From Spirosoma rhododendri (GTDB lineage Bacteria; Bacteroidota; Bacteroidia; Cytophagales; Spirosomataceae), in contig NZ_CP051677.1 in the NCBI RefSeq assembly GCF_012849055.1, positions 1,874,501 to 1,938,500 on the forward strand: DNA of 64,000 nt. Reading direction: 5' to 3'. Below the pieces are notes generated by a model, which saw nothing but the letters and a program-made list of their open reading frames with translations, ran no database searches and was not told where the DNA came from. Each line of letters opens with the position of its first letter. Position 1 is the first letter of the stretch. Both the position numbers and the translations under genes were made by a program. Of this stretch, positions 34,525 to 44,092 are shown piece after piece.

Positions 34525-36978
34525 ATGACATCAACAAAATTGTATAAGTGGAGTGTAGTGCTGCTGTTGCTGCTTAGCGGTATGCCGGTGCTTGCCCAAA
34601 CAGATTCGCTGTTGCTACAGGCCGACCGGATGCTGGCCTGGAAAGCATACGGACGTGCTATAGATACGTACACGCAACTGCTCAACGCTACACCTAACCA
34701 ACTGACGCCTGTGCAGAAAATACGGGCGCAGACGCAGCTGGCGCAGGCGTACCGGCAGACAGGCGATGGAAGTAAAGCCGAGCGGATATACCGTCAGCTA
34801 ATCGACGGTGGTAAAAATACCGACGCCCGGCAGATGTTGTACTACGCGCAGACCCTTGCCGGGAATGGTAAGTTTCAGGAGGCACAACGGCAGTATGAGC
34901 AGTATCTGCGGGTGCGTGACAGCGTGGCTACCCGGCAAAAAGGGGCGCGGCCATCGGGTATAGCGGGGAACGTCGACGGCCGTCGGGGGAGTGTCGCATA
35001 CCGGGTCGAGTACCTCGCGCTCGACAGCCCCGGTGAAGAATTTAGCCCGGCTTTTTTTCAGAACGGTCTGGTGTACGTGGCCGGTACGCAGGGTGGTACA
35101 ACAGTGAAAGGCAAGGGAGGGGGAGCTGGATTTTTGGATCTCCTCTATGTGCCCGACCGAAATAACCTGCCTGCTACAACAGTAATCGGCAGTAACGGGC
35201 AGGAAACACCCGTTACCAGTAAGCGAGTGCGGTCAGAACGAGTGCTTGGTGACGACGCTTACACCCGGCCGACGGCTAATGATTCGCGGACGGTACCCGG
35301 TTTTGAAGGAGGTATCACCATTGCGAACGGGCTGGGTTACGAAGGGCGTCCCGTCAACGAAGCGCGACGGTTCGACAAATCGATCAATAGCCGATACCAG
35401 GAAGGGCCCGCAACGTTTAGCGCCGATGGGTCGCGCATTATTTTCACCCGGAATGATGAGGTTGTCCGCCGTGGGCCGAAAGATAGCACTGCCGTAACCC
35501 GGCTGAAACTGTACACTGCCCGGCAGCAAAACGGCGCGTGGGTCGACGTGGAAGAGATGCCATTCAACAGCGATCGTTATTCTGTGGGGCACCCCACACT
35601 TAGCCGGGACGGACAGCGGCTCTACTTCGTATCGGATATGCCGGGCGGCTTTGGTGGTACGGATCTGTACGTGGCCCGGTCCGCCGGTGGGCGCTGGGGG
35701 CAGCCGGAGAACCTCGGCGAAACGATAAACAGCGCCGGAAACGAATTATTTCCGTTCGTCGACGAGGCCGGGAACCTGTACTTCGCGTCGGATGGGCGGC
35801 AGGGGCTGGGCGGGCTGGATATTTTCTTTGCCGTGCTTTCTAATGAGGGTGCGGGGCGGACGATCGAACACCTTGACGCGCCTATCAATTCGGACAAGGA
35901 CGATTTTGGGCTCATTACCGACGCGATGCGCACGGGCGGGTACTTCAGCTCGAACCGTCGTGATGGGAACGACGATATTCTTCGGTTTACCCGGCAAAGC
36001 TCGCTTTACGATTGCCGCGACCTGACCGTACGCGTGTACGATACCGAAACCGACACATCGATCGACGGCGTGACGGTGCTGGTACGGTCGAAGAGCGAGG
36101 GGCGTACCGATCAGACGCTCCGCACCGACAGTACTGGTACAATCCGGCTTTGCCTGGATCGTAGCGCCGATTTTATGTTTGAGGTTAGCCGCGACGGGTA
36201 CGTCAGTAACACGGTAGGCTTCAACACCCGTTACCTGACCGACGATCAGCCATCGCGGCTGGAAATCGGGCTGACTAAGCCCATTCCTATGATCGACACG
36301 ATCAGTACGCGCTCGGTCAACGTAACTAACTCGGTCGTGCTGACGGTCAACCGGGTGCGGGGCGTTGTGTTGAGTGAGAAAGATCGTCGTCCCATCAGTG
36401 GTGTTCGTGTGCAGCTACGCAACGAATGCAACAAGGGCGTACGGGAGGTAGTTACTGCTGCCAATGGCCAATACTCGTTTGACCTGGTACCGGGCTGTGA
36501 TTACACGCTGACGGCTTCCAAGCCCACGTTTGGCACCAATACCCGTAAGATTAAACGGCTGCCGAAGAAAGAAAAGCCGCGTGAGCTATCGACCGATCTG
36601 AAAATGCTGAGTGTGGGCGACGTCATCACGATGGATAACATTTATTACGAGCCTGACCGATTTGCGCTCAATCCCAGCGCAAGCCGCGAACTCGACCGGC
36701 TGGTGGCAACCATGCAGCAGTACCCGTCGCTGATTATCGAAATCAGATCGCATACCGATAGCCGGGGCGACGCTGGGACTAACAAAATTCTGTCGACGCA
36801 GCGGGCTAACTCGGTCGCCAATTACCTCAACGCACACGGAATCAGCCGCTCCCGGATTCTGGCGCGGGGTATGGGCGAATCGGCTCCGGTCAATAACTGC
36901 GTCGATGGGGTAATCTGTACGGAAGCTGAACACCAGCGTAACCGCCGGACCGAATTCAGAGTCGTGGAAATCAAGTAA
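34525..36978 (+). CDS. PorE-like protein: TPR, beta-propeller, CRD and OmpA C-terminal domain
   Basis: 817 aa with a signal peptide (WSVVLLLLLSGMPVLAQ). Domain order: TPR-like helices (about 30-135), PD40/WD40 beta-propeller (about 150-480; FSADGSRIIFTRND, LSRDGQRLYFVSDMPGGFGGTDLYV, FASDGRQGLGGLDIFF), carboxypeptidase-regulatory-like beta-sandwich domains (about 500-690; GVVLSEKDRRPISGVRVQLRN), and a peptidoglycan-binding OmpA domain (about 705-817; IEIRSHTDSRGDAGTN, RILARGMGESAP). This is the layout of PorE, which tethers the type IX secretion trans-envelope complex to peptidoglycan. It could also be one of several paralogues of that design. Confidence 0.88.
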   Translation: MTSTKLYKWSVVLLLLLSGMPVLAQTDSLLLQADRMLAWKAYGRAIDTYTQLLNATPNQLTPVQKIRAQTQLAQAYRQTGDGSKAERIYRQLIDGGKNTDARQMLYYAQTLAGNGKFQEAQRQYEQYLRVRDSVATRQKGARPSGIAGNVDGRRGSVAYRVEYLALDSPGEEFSPAFFQNGLVYVAGTQGGTTVKGKGGGAGFLDLLYVPDRNNLPATTVIGSNGQETPVTSKRVRSERVLGDDAYTRPTANDSRTVPGFEGGITIANGLGYEGRPVNEARRFDKSINSRYQEGPATFSADGSRIIFTRNDEVVRRGPKDSTAVTRLKLYTARQQNGAWVDVEEMPFNSDRYSVGHPTLSRDGQRLYFVSDMPGGFGGTDLYVARSAGGRWGQPENLGETINSAGNELFPFVDEAGNLYFASDGRQGLGGLDIFFAVLSNEGAGRTIEHLDAPINSDKDDFGLITDAMRTGGYFSSNRRDGNDDILRFTRQSSLYDCRDLTVRVYDTETDTSIDGVTVLVRSKSEGRTDQTLRTDSTGTIRLCLDRSADFMFEVSRDGYVSNTVGFNTRYLTDDQPSRLEIGLTKPIPMIDTISTRSVNVTNSVVLTVNRVRGVVLSEKDRRPISGVRVQLRNECNKGVREVVTAANGQYSFDLVPGCDYTLTASKPTFGTNTRKIKRLPKKEKPRELSTDLKMLSVGDVITMDNIYYEPDRFALNPSASRELDRLVATMQQYPSLIIEIRSHTDSRGDAGTNKILSTQRANSVANYLNAHGISRSRILARGMGESAPVNNCVDGVICTEAEHQRNRRTEFRVVEIK

Positions 36979-37038
36979 GAAACCATGCCGATTGCGCCGG
37001 GTTTCGCCCGGTGACCGGTGTCATATGCTGGCTGGTGA

Positions 37039-37046
37039 TACCTTTG
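37039..37046 (+). promoter_or_regulatory. Putative -7 box right at the ispE start
   Basis: TACCTTTG ends 4 nt before the ispE ATG. If used, transcription would begin at or very near the start codon, giving a leaderless mRNA. Confidence 0.4.
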
Positions 37047-37050
37047 CAGC

Positions 37051-37857
37051 ATGGTTACGTTTCCAAACGCGAAGATCAATCTGGGCCTGCTAATTACCGA
37101 CAAACGGTCCGACGGCTTTCACAATCTACAATCCTGCTTCTACCCGGTCGACTGGACAGACGCGCTCGAACTGATTCCCGCCCCGACGCTGGCATTCAAC
37201 AGCACCGGCCTGCCGATTCCCGGAGATCCCGCGCAGAATCTATGCGTAAAAGCCTACGAGTTGCTCCGCGCCGATTTTGCCTTGCCACCCGTCCGGATTC
37301 ATCTGCAAAAAAACGTCCCGATCGGTGCTGGGCTGGGTGGGGGGTCGGCCGATGCGGCATTTACCCTGCGCCTGCTTAACGACCGGTTTTCGCTCAACCT
37401 AAGTACGAGTCAGCTTGAAGACTACGCCCGCCGGCTAGGTAGCGACTGTGCGTTTTTTATTCAGAACAAGCCGGTCTATTGCACCGAAAAAGGCGACGTT
37501 TTCGCGGAGATAGCTATCTCGCTGAAGGGCTACTACCTGGTGCTCATTTATCCGAATCTGGTTATCTCGACGGCCGAAGCCTACGCCCGTGTACGCCCTC
37601 AACAGCCAGAAACACCTCTGATTAATCTGCTGTCGCAACCCATTACTTCCTGGCGCGACACAGTCAGCAACGACTTTGAGACCAGCCTGTTTCCGGCTTA
37701 TCCGCTGCTATCGGCGTTGAAAACGCAGTTGTATGCGCTGGGGGCAGTATATGCCAGCATGAGCGGGTCGGGATCGACGATCTATGGGATTTTCGACGCC
37801 CCTCCCGCCGACTTAAACCAATTTGCTCAATACCGCGTTTGGCAGGGTAAGCTTTAA
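37051..37857 (+). CDS. ispE: 4-diphosphocytidyl-2-C-methyl-D-erythritol kinase
   Basis: GHMP kinase of the non-mevalonate isoprenoid pathway; phosphorylates CDP-methylerythritol. 268 aa, slightly shorter than the E. coli enzyme (283). Landmarks: FPNAKINLGLLITDKRSDGFHNLQS, phosphate loop IPIG-type sequence VPIGAGLGGGSADAAF near residues 90-105, and GAVYASMSGSGSTIYGIF. It is followed after 62 bp by the cytochrome oxidase subunit gene on the same strand. Confidence 0.95.
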   Translation: MVTFPNAKINLGLLITDKRSDGFHNLQSCFYPVDWTDALELIPAPTLAFNSTGLPIPGDPAQNLCVKAYELLRADFALPPVRIHLQKNVPIGAGLGGGSADAAFTLRLLNDRFSLNLSTSQLEDYARRLGSDCAFFIQNKPVYCTEKGDVFAEIAISLKGYYLVLIYPNLVISTAEAYARVRPQQPETPLINLLSQPITSWRDTVSNDFETSLFPAYPLLSALKTQLYALGAVYASMSGSGSTIYGIFDAPPADLNQFAQYRVWQGKL

Positions 37858-37919
37858 GCCTGTCATTGAGCCGGTTCGGTTCAACTTGCAAACCTGCGCA
37901 GGCCACTCAATCTGTTCTG

Positions 37920-38528
37920 ATGAGTAACATTGTCACGAAACGGCGGGAGCCGTTCCGCTTTATGGTCTGGCTGGGTATCGCCAGCAGTGTCATGCTGTTT
38001 ACGATTCTGCTGGGGGCTTATATCGTCCGTCAGGAAGGCCCCGGCTGGGCGAACGTAAAATTGCCGACCGTCTTTCTGATCAGTACCGTTGTGATTATGC
38101 TCAGTAGCCTGACGATGCACAACGCTGGTCAGGCGTTTCGGCACGAGCGATTCGGCAGCTACCGCACTAACCTGGGTACGACGCTGGTGCTGGGGTTTCT
38201 GTTCATGATTTTGCAGGCCTGGGGCTGGCGGCAGATGATTCGGACGGGTGTCAGACTGGAAGGCAACCCCGCCGGTGGCTTCGTCTACATACTGTCGGGT
38301 ATTCACCTGCTGCACATTCTGGTTGGGCTCATTCTGCTCGGCATCGCCCTGACCGAAGCCCTCCGCCGACGTCCCTACGTCGACTCGTTTGTGTACAGCG
38401 TTAACCCGCCCAATCAGTTAAAAATCCGCCTGCTGACGCTCTACTGGCATTTTGTCGATGTGCTCTGGATAGGTTTGTTTGTCTTCCTGCTTATTCACCA
38501 CGGCGTCGACCTGCCCCTGTCGTTATAG
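37920..38528 (+). CDS. Cytochrome c oxidase subunit III
   Basis: 202 aa, five membrane helices, heme-copper oxidase subunit III family (MVWLGIASSVMLFTILLGAYIV, LSGIHLLHILVGLILLGIALTEA, LYWHFVDVLWIGLFVFLLI). The ATG at 37920 is preferred; an upstream extension lacks family similarity. Subunit III stabilises the proton-pumping core. Subunits I and II are not encoded nearby, and the gene stands apart from an oxidase operon, so it may serve a second oxidase or be a relocated gene. Confidence 0.9.
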   Translation: MSNIVTKRREPFRFMVWLGIASSVMLFTILLGAYIVRQEGPGWANVKLPTVFLISTVVIMLSSLTMHNAGQAFRHERFGSYRTNLGTTLVLGFLFMILQAWGWRQMIRTGVRLEGNPAGGFVYILSGIHLLHILVGLILLGIALTEALRRRPYVDSFVYSVNPPNQLKIRLLTLYWHFVDVLWIGLFVFLLIHHGVDLPLSL

Positions 38529-38651
38529 CGGCATTGACGACGTTCCGGGCTGTCTGCTTTCGGGTGGGGCTGCGAGAAATCTATTCCGGTAGTAGTGTCG
38601 GCCCGGCGGCTTCTTCCGTTATTTGTTTACGCATCTAGTTTTTAGCAATTC

Positions 38652-40622
38652 ATGAACAAAAACAAACTCTGGCTGGGGTTATGCCTGCTGAGCCTGACGG
38701 CGTCGGCACAAACGCCCCCGGCTTCGACTCCATCAACCAAGTATGATCCGCTGACCCTTTTCAACCCGGTGTTTAATATGCAGCCGGGCACTGAATTTCG
38801 GGCGGGCAGCGGTGCCCCCGGCCCCCGCTACTGGCAAAACCGGGCCGACTACCAGATCGGCGTTACCCTCGACGACGCGCAGAAAACTATTTCGGGTGAA
38901 GTAACGATCACGTATAAGAACAACTCCCCGGAGTCGCTCAACTACCTGTGGCTGCAACTCGATCAGAACGCTTTTGCCGATACGTCGCGGGCCAGCAAAA
39001 CGACACCGATTACGGGTGGTCGCTTCGGAAATCAGGGGTTTGCGGGTGGCGTGGTGCTGAAGAGTGTGCAGGTTGAGCAGGGAAAAACCAAGTTCGCTGC
39101 TGTACCCTACACCGTCACCGATACTCGGATGCAGGTTCGGCTAGCTGAGCCGGTGAAACCCGGTGGCGACGTGGTAAAAGTGAAAATTGCTTACTCGTTT
39201 ACCATTCCCGAATACGGATCGGATCGGATGGGTCAGCTACAGCGTCGGGACGGCATTGTCTACGAAATCGCACAGTGGTACCCCCGTATGTGCGTGTACG
39301 ATGATGTGCAGGGCTGGAACGTGCTGCCGTACCTGGGTGCGGGTGAGTTTTACCTCGACTATGGCGACTACGAATATGCCGTTACCGTGCCCTGGGACCA
39401 TATCGTAACGGGTTCCGGTGAATTGCTTAACCCCAACGACGTACTGACGAGCGAAGAGGTGAAGCGGCTGGCGCAGGCATCGCGCAGCGACAAAACAGTA
39501 ATCATTCGCGGAAAAAATGAGGTGACGAACGCCAATACGCGGCCCAAACAGTCGGGTACGCTGACGTGGCGGTTCCGGTGCCAGAACACGCGCGATGTGG
39601 CCTGGGCATCCTCGAAAGCGTTTGTCTGGGATGCGGCCCGGATCAACCTGCCCAGTGGCAAAACGGCGCTGGCCCAGTCGGTGTATCCGGCTGAGAGCGC
39701 AACCGATGATTCGTGGAACCGCTCGACGGAGTACGTGAAAGGATGCATCGAGTTTTACTCGAAATACCTGTACGAGTATTCATACCCCGTAGCAACTAAT
39801 GTCGCTGGTATCGTTGGCGGAATGGAGTATCCGGGCATCGTATTCTGCGACCACAAAGACAAGAAAGGCTCGCTCTGGAACGTAACCGACCACGAATTTG
39901 GCCACAACTGGTTCCCAATGATCGTGGGTAGTAACGAGCGCAAGTTTCCGTGGATGGACGAAGGATTCAACACGTTCATCAACACACTCTCGACGGCTAA
40001 CTTCAACAAGGGCGAGTACAACAATGAGCGCGGTACGATGCACGACCTGGCCCCAGCTCTGTACTATCCGAGTGAGCCAATTATGACCATTCCCGACGTA
40101 CAGCAGCCTCGTGCTCTGGGCATTCTGGCGTATTACAAGCCCGGTATGGGATTGAAACTGCTGCGCGAATCGGTTTTGGGCCCAGAACGATTTGACTATG
40201 CCTTCAGAAAGTACGTAGACCAGTGGGCGTTTAAACACCCGACACCGCAGGATTTCTTCCGCAGTATAGAAAATGCGGCTGGTGAAGACCTCGGCTGGTT
40301 CTGGAAAGGCTGGTTCTACGAGACTTGGAAACTCGATCAGGCGATTAAGGATGTGCGCTACGTCGACGGCTCTGCTGCCAAAGGGGCGCTGATTTCAATC
40401 GAGAATCTGGACCGGCTGGCCATGCCTGCCACACTTGAGATTACCGAAGAAAACGGTAAGAAAGGCCGCGTGAATCTGCCGGTTGAGATCTGGCAACGCG
40501 GTGCTACCTGGACCCTCCGCTACAACTCGACGGCACCCATAAAGTCGGTGGTACTCGACCCCGACGAACAGCTGCCGGACGTAAACGAGAAAAACAACAC
40601 CTGGACCGGTACGGCGCAGTAA
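38652..40622 (+). CDS. Secreted M1 family metallopeptidase
   Basis: 656 aa with a signal peptide ([20 protein letters not shown]). Zinc motif HEFGH at 414-418 with the third ligand Glu437 (MDEGF), exactly the M1 spacing. The exopeptidase motif appears as GGMEYPG in place of GAMEN, which is usual for Bacteroidota M1 proteins. An N-terminal beta-sandwich (about 60-250) precedes the gluzincin domain. Likely periplasmic or surface aminopeptidase for nutrient peptides. It converges on the KAS III-like gene. Confidence 0.93.
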   Translation: MNKNKLWLGLCLLSLTASAQTPPASTPSTKYDPLTLFNPVFNMQPGTEFRAGSGAPGPRYWQNRADYQIGVTLDDAQKTISGEVTITYKNNSPESLNYLWLQLDQNAFADTSRASKTTPITGGRFGNQGFAGGVVLKSVQVEQGKTKFAAVPYTVTDTRMQVRLAEPVKPGGDVVKVKIAYSFTIPEYGSDRMGQLQRRDGIVYEIAQWYPRMCVYDDVQGWNVLPYLGAGEFYLDYGDYEYAVTVPWDHIVTGSGELLNPNDVLTSEEVKRLAQASRSDKTVIIRGKNEVTNANTRPKQSGTLTWRFRCQNTRDVAWASSKAFVWDAARINLPSGKTALAQSVYPAESATDDSWNRSTEYVKGCIEFYSKYLYEYSYPVATNVAGIVGGMEYPGIVFCDHKDKKGSLWNVTDHEFGHNWFPMIVGSNERKFPWMDEGFNTFINTLSTANFNKGEYNNERGTMHDLAPALYYPSEPIMTIPDVQQPRALGILAYYKPGMGLKLLRESVLGPERFDYAFRKYVDQWAFKHPTPQDFFRSIENAAGEDLGWFWKGWFYETWKLDQAIKDVRYVDGSAAKGALISIENLDRLAMPATLEITEENGKKGRVNLPVEIWQRGATWTLRYNSTAPIKSVVLDPDEQLPDVNEKNNTWTGTAQ

Positions 40623-40638
40623 GCTGACGCGATGAATC

Positions 40639-40682
40639 ACACAAAAAGGGAGCCCCTGATGTCAGGGGCTCCCTTTTTGTGT
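40639..40682. terminator. Bidirectional terminator between M1 peptidase and KAS III-like genes
   Basis: Perfect 21-bp arms (40639-40659 and 40662-40682) around a 2-nt loop, with AAAAA on the left and TTTTT on the right arm, between two convergent stop codons. Confidence 0.92.
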
Positions 40683-40694
40683 ACCGACTGTATG

Positions 40695-41633
40695 TTACGC
40701 TTCGATCAGCATGGCCCCGTAGGAGTATCCCCCACCAAAGACCGTGATGACAATATGTTCGCCTTTTTTAAACGTGTCCCACTGCTCCGACAGGGCGATG
40801 CCGCAGCCCGCACAACCCGTGTTGCCGTACCGCTGAATGTTGGAAATCAGCTTTTCTTCCGGCAGGTTGAGTGTGTTCATTACGTTGCGGGAGATGCGCA
40901 GGTTTGCCTGGTGGGGCAGCACATAATCGACATCCTCCAGCGTCAGGCCGCACCGCTCCAGTACCTGTAAGCTGGCTTTTGGCATGTACTGACAGGCGTT
41001 GATGAAGACATCACGGCCGAATGGCATTACCACACCGCCGTCGATAGGTTTCATCACAACAGCGGTTGTCGCTTTGGCGGTATGAGCGGCTCCGCCCGTC
41101 AACAGGGCTTTGATTTCGAAGTCGCTGTCGCTTTGCCGCTCCTTCGTAACCAGCATGGCCGCTGCACCGTCACCCCAGAGGTGGCCCGAGACAGTGTCTT
41201 TATCATTGTTGTAGGCCGTGTTGTGCTCGCTGACGATGACCAGTGCCCGCGTTGCTTTGTTGAGAGCAAAGTACCCTTCAACAACTTCGACCGCGTTGAT
41301 AAACGATGAACAGGCCGTTGATATCGACACAACCGGAATATCGGCGATGCCGAGTTCATGCTGCGCTTCGTGGGCCAGTGAAACGATCGTGTCGTAGGGG
41401 GTGTACGTAGCGCCTACGATCAGATCAACCGTAGAGAGATCGGTTTTTGCCTGCAACGCCCGAACAACGTCGAGCGTCATGGTATTTGTGTTCTCGCCCG
41501 GAGCGGCTTTCCGGCGTTCTTCGATACCAGTTCGTTCAATAATCCACTCGCTGGAGAGTCCGTTGAGTTCGGTGAAGTGTTCGTTACTGATTACCTGCGA
41601 GGGCAGATAATGACTGACTGCGTGAATGTACAT
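40695..41633 (-). CDS. 3-oxoacyl-ACP synthase III-like (KAS III/thiolase fold) enzyme
   Basis: The ATG at 41633 gives 312 aa beginning MYIHAVSHYLPSQVISNEHF, the family start; the longer frame is rejected. The catalytic triad is visible: Cys108 (STACSS), His in PHQANLRIS, Asn in YGNTGCAGCGIALSE. It fits the beta-ketoacyl-ACP synthase III family. It is isolated from other fab genes, so it may be an alternative condensing enzyme for a special lipid or polyketide product, or the main initiation enzyme. Confidence 0.9.
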   Translation of the reverse strand: MYIHAVSHYLPSQVISNEHFTELNGLSSEWIIERTGIEERRKAAPGENTNTMTLDVVRALQAKTDLSTVDLIVGATYTPYDTIVSLAHEAQHELGIADIPVVSISTACSSFINAVEVVEGYFALNKATRALVIVSEHNTAYNNDKDTVSGHLWGDGAAAMLVTKERQSDSDFEIKALLTGGAAHTAKATTAVVMKPIDGGVVMPFGRDVFINACQYMPKASLQVLERCGLTLEDVDYVLPHQANLRISRNVMNTLNLPEEKLISNIQRYGNTGCAGCGIALSEQWDTFKKGEHIVITVFGGGYSYGAMLIEA

Positions 41634-41703
41634 TCTAGCCAAAATAGGTAAAGCAATAGCAACCCGTTGGGTTTTGAGTCCGAAAGTTAAATCCTTCCGG
41701 GAA

Positions 41704-41737
41704 AGTATGGTATTGCTCATTAGAACAATACCATACT
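41704..41737. repeat. Perfect palindrome upstream of the KAS III-like gene
   Basis: 12-bp arms (AGTATGGTATTG and complement) with a 10-nt loop, 71 nt upstream of the KAS III-like start and 34 nt downstream of the glycosyltransferase stop (both on the minus strand). No T-run follows, so an operator or mRNA hairpin is as likely as a terminator. Confidence 0.7.
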
Positions 41738-41770
41738 ATGTTCTCATTGCTATAATTTAACGTCAAAAAA

Positions 41771-42916
41771 TTATACTTTGTTGGGTCGATGCGGTTGTAA
41801 AACTGTCCTGTAAAACGCGCGCAGCTTTTGCGCTTCGCTTTCCCAGTTGTACTCAAGTTCCACTGCCCGTCGACCCCGTTCGCCCATTAATCGGGCATCA
41901 TCGGGGTGCTTGATCAGATACTGCAACGCCTGAGCGATCTGGTTGGCATCCGTTGCATCCACACATAAACCGCACCGATGTTTGTCGACAATTGCCCGAT
42001 ACAGCGGAAAATTGGCAGTGATGACCGGTAGTCCCAGTGCCATGTATTCGAAAAGCTTTGTTGGATAGGATTCAGGGTAATCGCCGACTGGTTTGAGTAG
42101 CGCCAGCCCCGCTGTTGCGTGGGCCGCCGTAGGCAACGCGTCTGCCTGCCGGGTGTAGCCGTAAAACCGCAAGTTATCGTGTACCGCATCGAAGCCGGGA
42201 AGCTGTGTCATGGCATCATCACTAAACGTTTGTCGACCAAACAGATGCACCGTGAATGAGGAAACCTGATTTTTCAACCGGGCCAGTGCAGCTACCAGCG
42301 TGTCGAACGCCCGCTCGAAGCTGATCAGGCCGATGTAAAAAAATTCAGGAGCTACCGGATTGGGCATATAAGGACGTCGAAACGTGTCCAGAAATGCTAG
42401 TTCGGGGTAATTGTAAACGACCACCGAGGGATGGCGCATGTTCTTGTAGGTGTCGAGGTAGCCGTGTTCGGTGAAGATGAGGTGGAAATGCCGTTGCGCC
42501 ATCGCGTCGAAACGGAGAAACTGTTGCACCAGCCAGTTACCCTGCAATCGCCGTTTCTGATCCAGTTTCCGGTACAGATTCTCATGCACTTCGTACATCA
42601 CCGGAATGCCCAGCAGCCACTGAATCAGCCGGGATACCGGCAGGAGTTCGGGGTCGTAAATATGGAGCAGCGACGGGCGCAGCCGAAGGGCGTAGTACAG
42701 CACCAGCGGATGAGCCAGAAGTAACCGAACTGGCAAGCGCTGGGAGTAAGGAAGCCAGATTGTTCGGGCATTGGCAGGCCCCTCTGTTTTCGGTACGGCA
42801 GGAAGCAGGGCAATCAGGTCGTAATCGGCGGTCAGACTCGGTATCACCCGGTTTATCAGCCGGGGATCGGTGGGGGGGTGGGCGGTGCTGACGTGCAGAA
42901 TACGCGTTTTCTTCAT
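41771..42916 (-). CDS. Family 4-type glycosyltransferase
   Basis: 381 aa, GT-B fold. The C-terminal donor-binding part has the GT4 pattern (FYIGLISFERAFDTLVAAL, LLKPVGDYPESYPTKLFEYMALGLPVITAN, LMGERGRRAVELEYNWESEAQKL), including the E(x7)E-type motif PTKLFEYMALGLP. The N-terminal part starts MKKTRILHVSTAHPPTDPRLINRV. It probably transfers a hexose to a lipid-linked or surface glycan. It is downstream of, and in the same direction as, the DUF922-like gene, with an 18-bp gap. Confidence 0.92.
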   Translation of the reverse strand: MKKTRILHVSTAHPPTDPRLINRVIPSLTADYDLIALLPAVPKTEGPANARTIWLPYSQRLPVRLLLAHPLVLYYALRLRPSLLHIYDPELLPVSRLIQWLLGIPVMYEVHENLYRKLDQKRRLQGNWLVQQFLRFDAMAQRHFHLIFTEHGYLDTYKNMRHPSVVVYNYPELAFLDTFRRPYMPNPVAPEFFYIGLISFERAFDTLVAALARLKNQVSSFTVHLFGRQTFSDDAMTQLPGFDAVHDNLRFYGYTRQADALPTAAHATAGLALLKPVGDYPESYPTKLFEYMALGLPVITANFPLYRAIVDKHRCGLCVDATDANQIAQALQYLIKHPDDARLMGERGRRAVELEYNWESEAQKLRAFYRTVLQPHRPNKV

Positions 42917-42934
42917 TGAACAAAGGGCGTCGGC

Positions 42935-44017
42935 TTAGCGGGCAAGGCCATAGCTACGCAGTTCGGCGTCGATTTTCTGGTTCCAGAACGCCTGTGCCGC
43001 CTGATTGATGCCGTGCTGCGTTTCGCGGTCGTACTGCTCCTGTAGCTTATTCATGTCGCGAAACGATTCGATAAACTGGTACTGAATCTCGCTGTTGTAA
43101 TCCGCCAGCGTCAGTGTTTCGGGCGTCAGCTTGCGCTTGAACCGTTCGGCAATCAGCTTGGCGATGTCGAAATGCCGCTGCTCGTGGTTGAGCGAATACG
43201 CATTCAGGGCTACATCCCGCACCCACGACGAGTGCTTCAGCATATATGCCTTCACCAGCAGATGAGCAGTAATAGTGCCATGTTCGACGGTGCTGCGGCC
43301 TTCGTAGGCAAAACTGGTAAACACCTCGGCGGCATAATGACTGCCCGAGCGGGGCCGGGCCTGAAAGTCAGCCCAGCTGAGCGGCCGGTCGGGGTTGTAG
43401 TGTACCGTATCGTCGTCGGTGCTGCGCGCATCGTCGGCAAACTCGACGCGCAGGGTAGTCGCTAGTTTTTCGTTGCGGTCGATTTCCCGCTTCATGTATT
43501 CGTTCAGGCTCCGTAGCGATGCCGTCAGCGATTGCCGGATTGTCTGTTCTACGACCGCCGTCTGCCCCATTGGCCGCGTGTAGCTGGCACCGCCCCGGTA
43601 GGTCGTTAGTCGGGTGCTAATTTCGGAATCGTCGTCGTTCTTACCGATCAGATCAAAGGCGATCGTCGCGGCAAACTGTCCCGATACACGATTACCCGAT
43701 GATGTCTCAGTGAGTTTGAACTGCACCAGCCGCATCGCAATCGGGCGTAGTTTCTGGTCGTTTCGGAGCGATCTATTAACGAATTCACGGATACCCCCCG
43801 TCAGGCCGCCCGCCAGATCAACCGCCTGCGCCGACTGATCGGGGGCCACGACGAGCCGGATGGCTGGGCCGCGTTCGGTGCGCTGATCCGTAACGGTGCT
43901 GATATAGAAACCGGTTGGTGTAAAGGGTAGCTGCGCAGGCTGAAGCCGGATTGGATCGACAGCATTGGCAGAAAATAACTCGATGAACAGCCAGAAAAAC
44001 GAAAGTAAGGAGAGCAT
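42935..44017 (-). CDS. Exported protein with DUF922-like zinc-peptidase domain
   Basis: The ATG at 44017 gives 360 aa with a hydrophobic N-terminus (MLSLLSFFWLFIELFSANA); an upstream TTG at 44038 would overlap a terminator stem and is rejected. The N-terminal half is a beta-rich domain of unknown type. The C-terminal half resembles DUF922: the segment LNHEQRHFDIAKLIAERFKRKL contains HExxHFD, a likely metal site, preceded by HYNPDRPLSWADFQARP. Putative periplasmic metal-dependent hydrolase. Confidence 0.82.
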   Translation of the reverse strand: MLSLLSFFWLFIELFSANAVDPIRLQPAQLPFTPTGFYISTVTDQRTERGPAIRLVVAPDQSAQAVDLAGGLTGGIREFVNRSLRNDQKLRPIAMRLVQFKLTETSSGNRVSGQFAATIAFDLIGKNDDDSEISTRLTTYRGGASYTRPMGQTAVVEQTIRQSLTASLRSLNEYMKREIDRNEKLATTLRVEFADDARSTDDDTVHYNPDRPLSWADFQARPRSGSHYAAEVFTSFAYEGRSTVEHGTITAHLLVKAYMLKHSSWVRDVALNAYSLNHEQRHFDIAKLIAERFKRKLTPETLTLADYNSEIQYQFIESFRDMNKLQEQYDRETQHGINQAAQAFWNQKIDAELRSYGLAR

Positions 44018-44037
44018 CGTAGCGGGGCCATTAACCA

Positions 44038-44076
44038 AAAAATGCCCATCGAATTTACCATCCGATGGGCATTTTT
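44038..44076 (-). terminator. Rho-independent terminator after secA
   Basis: 14-bp arms (44038-44051 and 44063-44076; AAAAATGCCCATCG and complement) with an 11-nt loop. The T-rich end on the minus strand lies just past the secA stop codon. Confidence 0.88.
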
Positions 44077-44092
44077 ACAAGGGCTTTAGCCG

